This document shows, piece after piece, positions 61,410-64,000 of a stretch of 64,000 nt of DNA (positions are counted from its first letter, which is position 1; every line of letters starts with the position of its first letter). The position numbers and the translations under genes were made by a program. This DNA comes from Halomonas campaniensis (GTDB lineage: Bacteria; Pseudomonadota; Gammaproteobacteria; Pseudomonadales; Halomonadaceae). The notes below the pieces were generated by a model. The model ran no database searches. It was not told the origin of the DNA and saw only the letters and a program-made list of their open reading frames with translations. The stretch spans positions 314,613 through 378,612 of the forward strand of contig NZ_JPUA01000037.1 of assembly GCF_002211105.1 (NCBI RefSeq), in the 5' to 3' direction.

Positions 61410-62330
61410 ATGACAACACACTGGATACTCGGCCCAGGTGCCATTGGCCGCCTGCTGGCCCATTCACTGTCTCCAATAGCGACTACCACGCTGCTTGGCC
61501 GCCGTTCGCTGCCTGCGCGGCAGATGCTGACCACGCCAGAGGGTGAACAGCGTGTGGTGCCGTTAAACTCGTTGACGATAGCTCAACTGGCATCAAACCC
61601 GCCTGAACCGCCCGCCTTTGTGCATATCACTACCAAGGCCATGGTGGCTGAGTCGGCGCTGGCTGGCATTACTGACTGTATTTCCCCTGCTACCCCGCTG
61701 GTGCTGTGGCAGAACGGTTTTTTGGCGCAGCCGCGTATTACCCAGGCATGGCCTGGGCCGGTGTTATGCGCGACAACAACCGAAGGTGCTTATCTAACCG
61801 GTGATGATGGCGTGGTGCATGCGGGGCATGGACATACCTTTGTTGGCGATTTGCATAACCAGCACGGTGCGCTGGCAGAAGAACTGGCGCAAACATTAAC
61901 CCAGGCAGGGCTTGCCGCTACAAAGGTGTGTGATATTCGCCAGCGCTTGTGGCAGAAGCTGGCGGTGAACGCGGCGATTAATCCTTTAGTGGCGTTAAAT
62001 GGTGTGCGTAACGGCGAGTTGCTCGATCAAGCTTATGCGGGCCGTGTGGAGGCGGTGGTAAAGGAAGTCGCGGCGATTATGCTTGCCGAGGGCATTGCGC
62101 CGCCCAATGATGGCAACGGTGAGGGTGCGTGGTTGGCGTTGGTTTGGCAGGTGGTGGAGAACACCGCGAACAATAAGGCTTCGATGTTGCAGGATGTGGA
62201 GGCTAAACGCCCCACCGAGCGCGGGGCGATCTTAGGGCCGTTGATTGAGAGTGCTCAGCGCCATGGGTTGGCGTGCGAGGTATTGCAGGCGCAGGATAAT
62301 GAGTTGGCGGAGGTTGAGGCGAGCTTTTAG
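61410..62330 (+). CDS. panE: 2-dehydropantoate 2-reductase (ketopantoate reductase) family protein
   Basis: NADPH-dependent reductase of 306 residues for the pantoate branch of CoA synthesis. N-terminal Rossmann motif ILGPGAIGRLLAHSL, hinge WQNGFLAQPRI, AVNAAINPLVALNGVRNGEL around residue 195 (catalytic Lys in QRLWQKLAVNA) and C-terminal VEAKRPTERGAILGPLIE are the PanE landmarks. Whether this is the only PanE or a side-activity paralogue cannot be told. ATG at 61410 is chosen over a GTG at 61401; ribosome site is weak. It borders the AT-rich island. Confidence 0.84.
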   Translation: MTTHWILGPGAIGRLLAHSLSPIATTTLLGRRSLPARQMLTTPEGEQRVVPLNSLTIAQLASNPPEPPAFVHITTKAMVAESALAGITDCISPATPLVLWQNGFLAQPRITQAWPGPVLCATTTEGAYLTGDDGVVHAGHGHTFVGDLHNQHGALAEELAQTLTQAGLAATKVCDIRQRLWQKLAVNAAINPLVALNGVRNGELLDQAYAGRVEAVVKEVAAIMLAEGIAPPNDGNGEGAWLALVWQVVENTANNKASMLQDVEAKRPTERGAILGPLIESAQRHGLACEVLQAQDNELAEVEASF

Positions 62331-62410
62331 GCATTACCTGGGGCAGCTTCGCTGTCCTCCCGAGTGTGCCTCGTTTCTCGCTGCGATCTAGATGGGTGCG
62401 CGGCTGCCAG

Positions 62411-62526
62411 GTTAAGCCGATATGTCATAAGTTGTATGATAAAGGGTGCAACGACCATATCGCCCAGGCCAAAGTCATTGCCCGAGAAGAAGGCTCGCTG
62501 AGCCACCATCCCCAGGAGCAGCGCCG
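62411..62526 (-). pseudogene. Glutathione S-transferase C-terminal fragment
   Basis: The minus strand reads ALLLGMVAQRAFFSGNDFGL then GDMVVAPFIIQLMTYRLNLA before losing similarity. The pattern F-x-x-G-N-D-F-x-L-x-D-x-x-x-A-P is the conserved N-capping region of GST C-terminal domains. No start or remaining domain is present, and the frame is bounded by a stop at 62527-62529. A gene remnant is the simplest reading. Confidence 0.42.
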
Positions 62527-62565
62527 GTTAAGGCGCTGCGCGTCCTGCCTGGCGCGCACAAAAAA

Positions 62566-62590
62566 TCCGGCACCAATATCTGGTGCCGGA
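62566..62590 (-). terminator. Rho-independent terminator of RTX gene
   Basis: TCCGGCACCA (62566-62575) pairs with TGGTGCCGGA (62581-62590) around ATATC; on the minus strand it is followed by a six-base T run. It lies 30 bp after the RTX gene stop. Confidence 0.92.
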
Positions 62591-62619
62591 GCAGGTGTTT
62601 TAATACATCTCGCTAAATA

Positions 62620-64000
62620 TTAAGCGATAAAATCCCACTGCGTATGCGCGAGATCATGTGCGCGCATTTCGTCAGACGCCATAAAGCCCTCGGCTACATC
62701 GCGCAGCGATACCCCGTTTTCTAATTGGTTAGCCCAATAGGCCTTACCTTCTGCATCAGCTTCACGATCAAGGAGCGACTGATAGAGAATATCTAGTATG
62801 GCTTCTATACTTTGATCCTGGGTAGTGAGCTGCTCCCCAGCTTCCACTGAATTGATAAACAGCAGAGCCATCTCTGATTTGCTCATTCCCTCTTCATGGC
62901 GCTGAGCCCAGTACTGAACTCCCTCAACATCTCCTTGACGTCCTAGTACTTGGGCATATAAGCCGGTAATCCACCCAAGATCGTTAACGTAGCTGATACT
63001 TTCTTCATCATCGGTGAAGCGAAGCGTCTCAATATTGATCAGTGTATCCACATCGCTGGGGTCATCTATACGGCTCACAGTAATGACGCTATGCACCTGC
63101 GTAACAACATACTCTTCACGATTGCCTTGATAGCTGGCCACATCCACATCGCTACCACCATGTAACAGGTCAGCCCCTGCACCGCCGAAGAGCTCGTCAT
63201 TACCGTTGCCTCCGAAGAGACGGTCATCCCCCCCTTCAGAGCCTATGACATCATCCCCGCCACCGCCATACAACACATCATCACCCTCGCCTAACACAAT
63301 GGACTGTGCGGCATCATCGCCTATCACGATATTATTTCCGCTCCCGCCCGTAATGACAGCATTGCCGACGATACTGGCGAATTCGATATTATCCAGTTGG
63401 AGCGACGTTCCAACTGGTAGAGCAGAGGTGTCAATAACAAACGCTTCAATATGAGAAGACAGACTGTTGTTACTGGCATTACCCGTTAGGACAATGGGCG
63501 TGGCAATAGGCTCGATAGCGCTAAAAGTTAGCGTACGAATATCCAGAAGAGCCCCTTCTGCGAGCGAAGATAGCCACTGTGAAGCAACATTCGTTTGCTC
63601 AGGCATATTGGCTGGAGATTTACCAACAATACTTGCGATTAAGTCAGCCATCGCACTATCTTGATCGATTGCAGTACGTGAGCCATCGTGTTGCAAACTT
63701 ACTCTTCCCGGCAACGTAGCGGTCACAATATTGGCATTACCGGTATTTTCTACTAGGCGGACAGACCCTGGACTCGTACCATTATTAGTAATGATCTCGC
63801 TAATAGAAATGTTTCCTGACGGTGTATTGGGTTGAGAAGCCCCTGGAGTTACAGCAATCGAACCAGGAACAGGGAATGTGGGTGGCTGAGGCTCTTCAGG
63901 AGGTATTATTGGCGGCGTCGTTGGAGACGTCTCATTGACGTCGGTGACGGTCACTTCCAAGGTAAGCGGTGTGCTGCCGCCTTGGCCGTCACTGGCGGTC
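62620..64000 (-). CDS. Large RTX/DUF4214 adhesin-like protein, C-terminal part
   Basis: The frame is open to the window end, so the N-terminus lies outside. From the edge inward: end of a VCBS/cadherin-like repeat (TLEVTVTDVNE), a Pro/Thr-rich linker, a beta domain, then haemolysin-type calcium-binding nonapeptides (GEGDDVLYGGGGDDVIGSEG and GNGNDELFGGAGADLLHGGS) and a C-terminal DUF4214 pair (LYAQVLGRQGDVEGVQYWAQ and LYQSLLDREADAEGKAYWAN). These features indicate a type I-secreted surface protein or adhesin. About 460 residues are visible. A strong terminator follows. Confidence 0.85.
   Translation of the reverse strand, partial: TASDGQGGSTPLTLEVTVTDVNETSPTTPPIIPPEEPQPPTFPVPGSIAVTPGASQPNTPSGNISISEIITNNGTSPGSVRLVENTGNANIVTATLPGRVSLQHDGSRTAIDQDSAMADLIASIVGKSPANMPEQTNVASQWLSSLAEGALLDIRTLTFSAIEPIATPIVLTGNASNNSLSSHIEAFVIDTSALPVGTSLQLDNIEFASIVGNAVITGGSGNNIVIGDDAAQSIVLGEGDDVLYGGGGDDVIGSEGGDDRLFGGNGNDELFGGAGADLLHGGSDVDVASYQGNREEYVVTQVHSVITVSRIDDPSDVDTLINIETLRFTDDEESISYVNDLGWITGLYAQVLGRQGDVEGVQYWAQRHEEGMSKSEMALLFINSVEAGEQLTTQDQSIEAILDILYQSLLDREADAEGKAYWANQLENGVSLRDVAEGFMASDEMRAHDLAHTQWDFIA

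Noticed and set aside
1..64000. CRISPR array, tRNA/rRNA genes or intact transposase
   Set aside because: None was seen on reading both strands: no regular spaced repeats, no tRNA-like CCA-ended cloverleaf, no rRNA signature and no transposase motif.

Overview
The window looks like a chromosomal segment of a halophilic gammaproteobacterium of the Halomonas/Vreelandella type. This is inferred from the overall GC level (mid-fifties by eye), from protein sequences close to Pseudomonas and Halomonas types, and from gene pairs such as proS with a lytic transglycosylase. It holds about 60 protein-coding genes on both strands. I see no rRNA, tRNA, CRISPR array or intact insertion sequence.

Region by region. 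1-9.5 kb: glycerol kinase (cut by the window edge) with its DeoR-type repressor, an SLC13-type transporter, quinone oxidoreductase, glycerophosphodiester phosphodiesterase, endonuclease IV and an amidase. 9.8-18.7 kb: proS overlapping a lytic transglycosylase, then a redox/c-di-GMP block: periplasmic cupredoxin-like protein, membrane GGDEF-EAL protein, DUF3034 protein and lipoprotein-type truncated haemoglobin, converging on a molybdopterin-fold protein plus diguanylate cyclase. A 40-residue membrane protein missed by length cut-offs follows. 18.8-32.3 kb: housekeeping and stress genes (SlyD-like, AmpG-like, SEC-C protein, ABC1 kinase, topoisomerase III), an AraC/SDR/Atu4866-like group, MgtC-like protein, a LysR/azoreductase pair and a LysE exporter. 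32.4-36.4 kb: LemA - M48 protease - GrpB operon and a DUF3592 protein. 36.5-39.8 kb: tryptophan-to-anthranilate kynurenine operon behind a frameshifted gene remnant.

39.9-48.4 kb: an apparently cytoplasmic subtilase followed by a small propeptide-like protein, a ParD-like protein coupled to a methionine aminopeptidase, a SixA-CHAD fusion, a DUF2784 protein, a GGDEF protein, an M48 lipoprotein protease and a coiled-coil protein. Two decayed fragments lie here, one a piece of a DUF2784 gene whose intact relative is 3 kb away. 48.4-54.7 kb: AlkZ-like glycosylase, acetyltransferase, methyltransferase, LysE exporter, PadR regulator with twin palindromes, Crp/Fnr regulator and PAP2 phosphatase. 55-59.1 kb: a Lys-rich microprotein, IalB-like protein, a 2-oxoglutarate oxygenase and a PAS-GGDEF-EAL protein. 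59.2-61.4 kb: an AT-rich accessory island with two unknown genes. 61.4-64 kb: ketopantoate-reductase-like gene, a GST remnant and the 3' end of a large RTX/DUF4214 protein that runs past the window.

The recurrent theme is c-di-GMP: four GGDEF and/or EAL proteins in 64 kb, two of them in tight clusters with periplasmic redox or haem proteins. Several divergent promoters carry regularly spaced palindromes or half-sites (GlpR, LysR, PadR and an unknown regulator near 57.15 kb). The best candidates for something undescribed are the redox/haem/c-di-GMP block at 12.2-18.3 kb and the subtilase plus propeptide-like partner at 40.4-42.05 kb.
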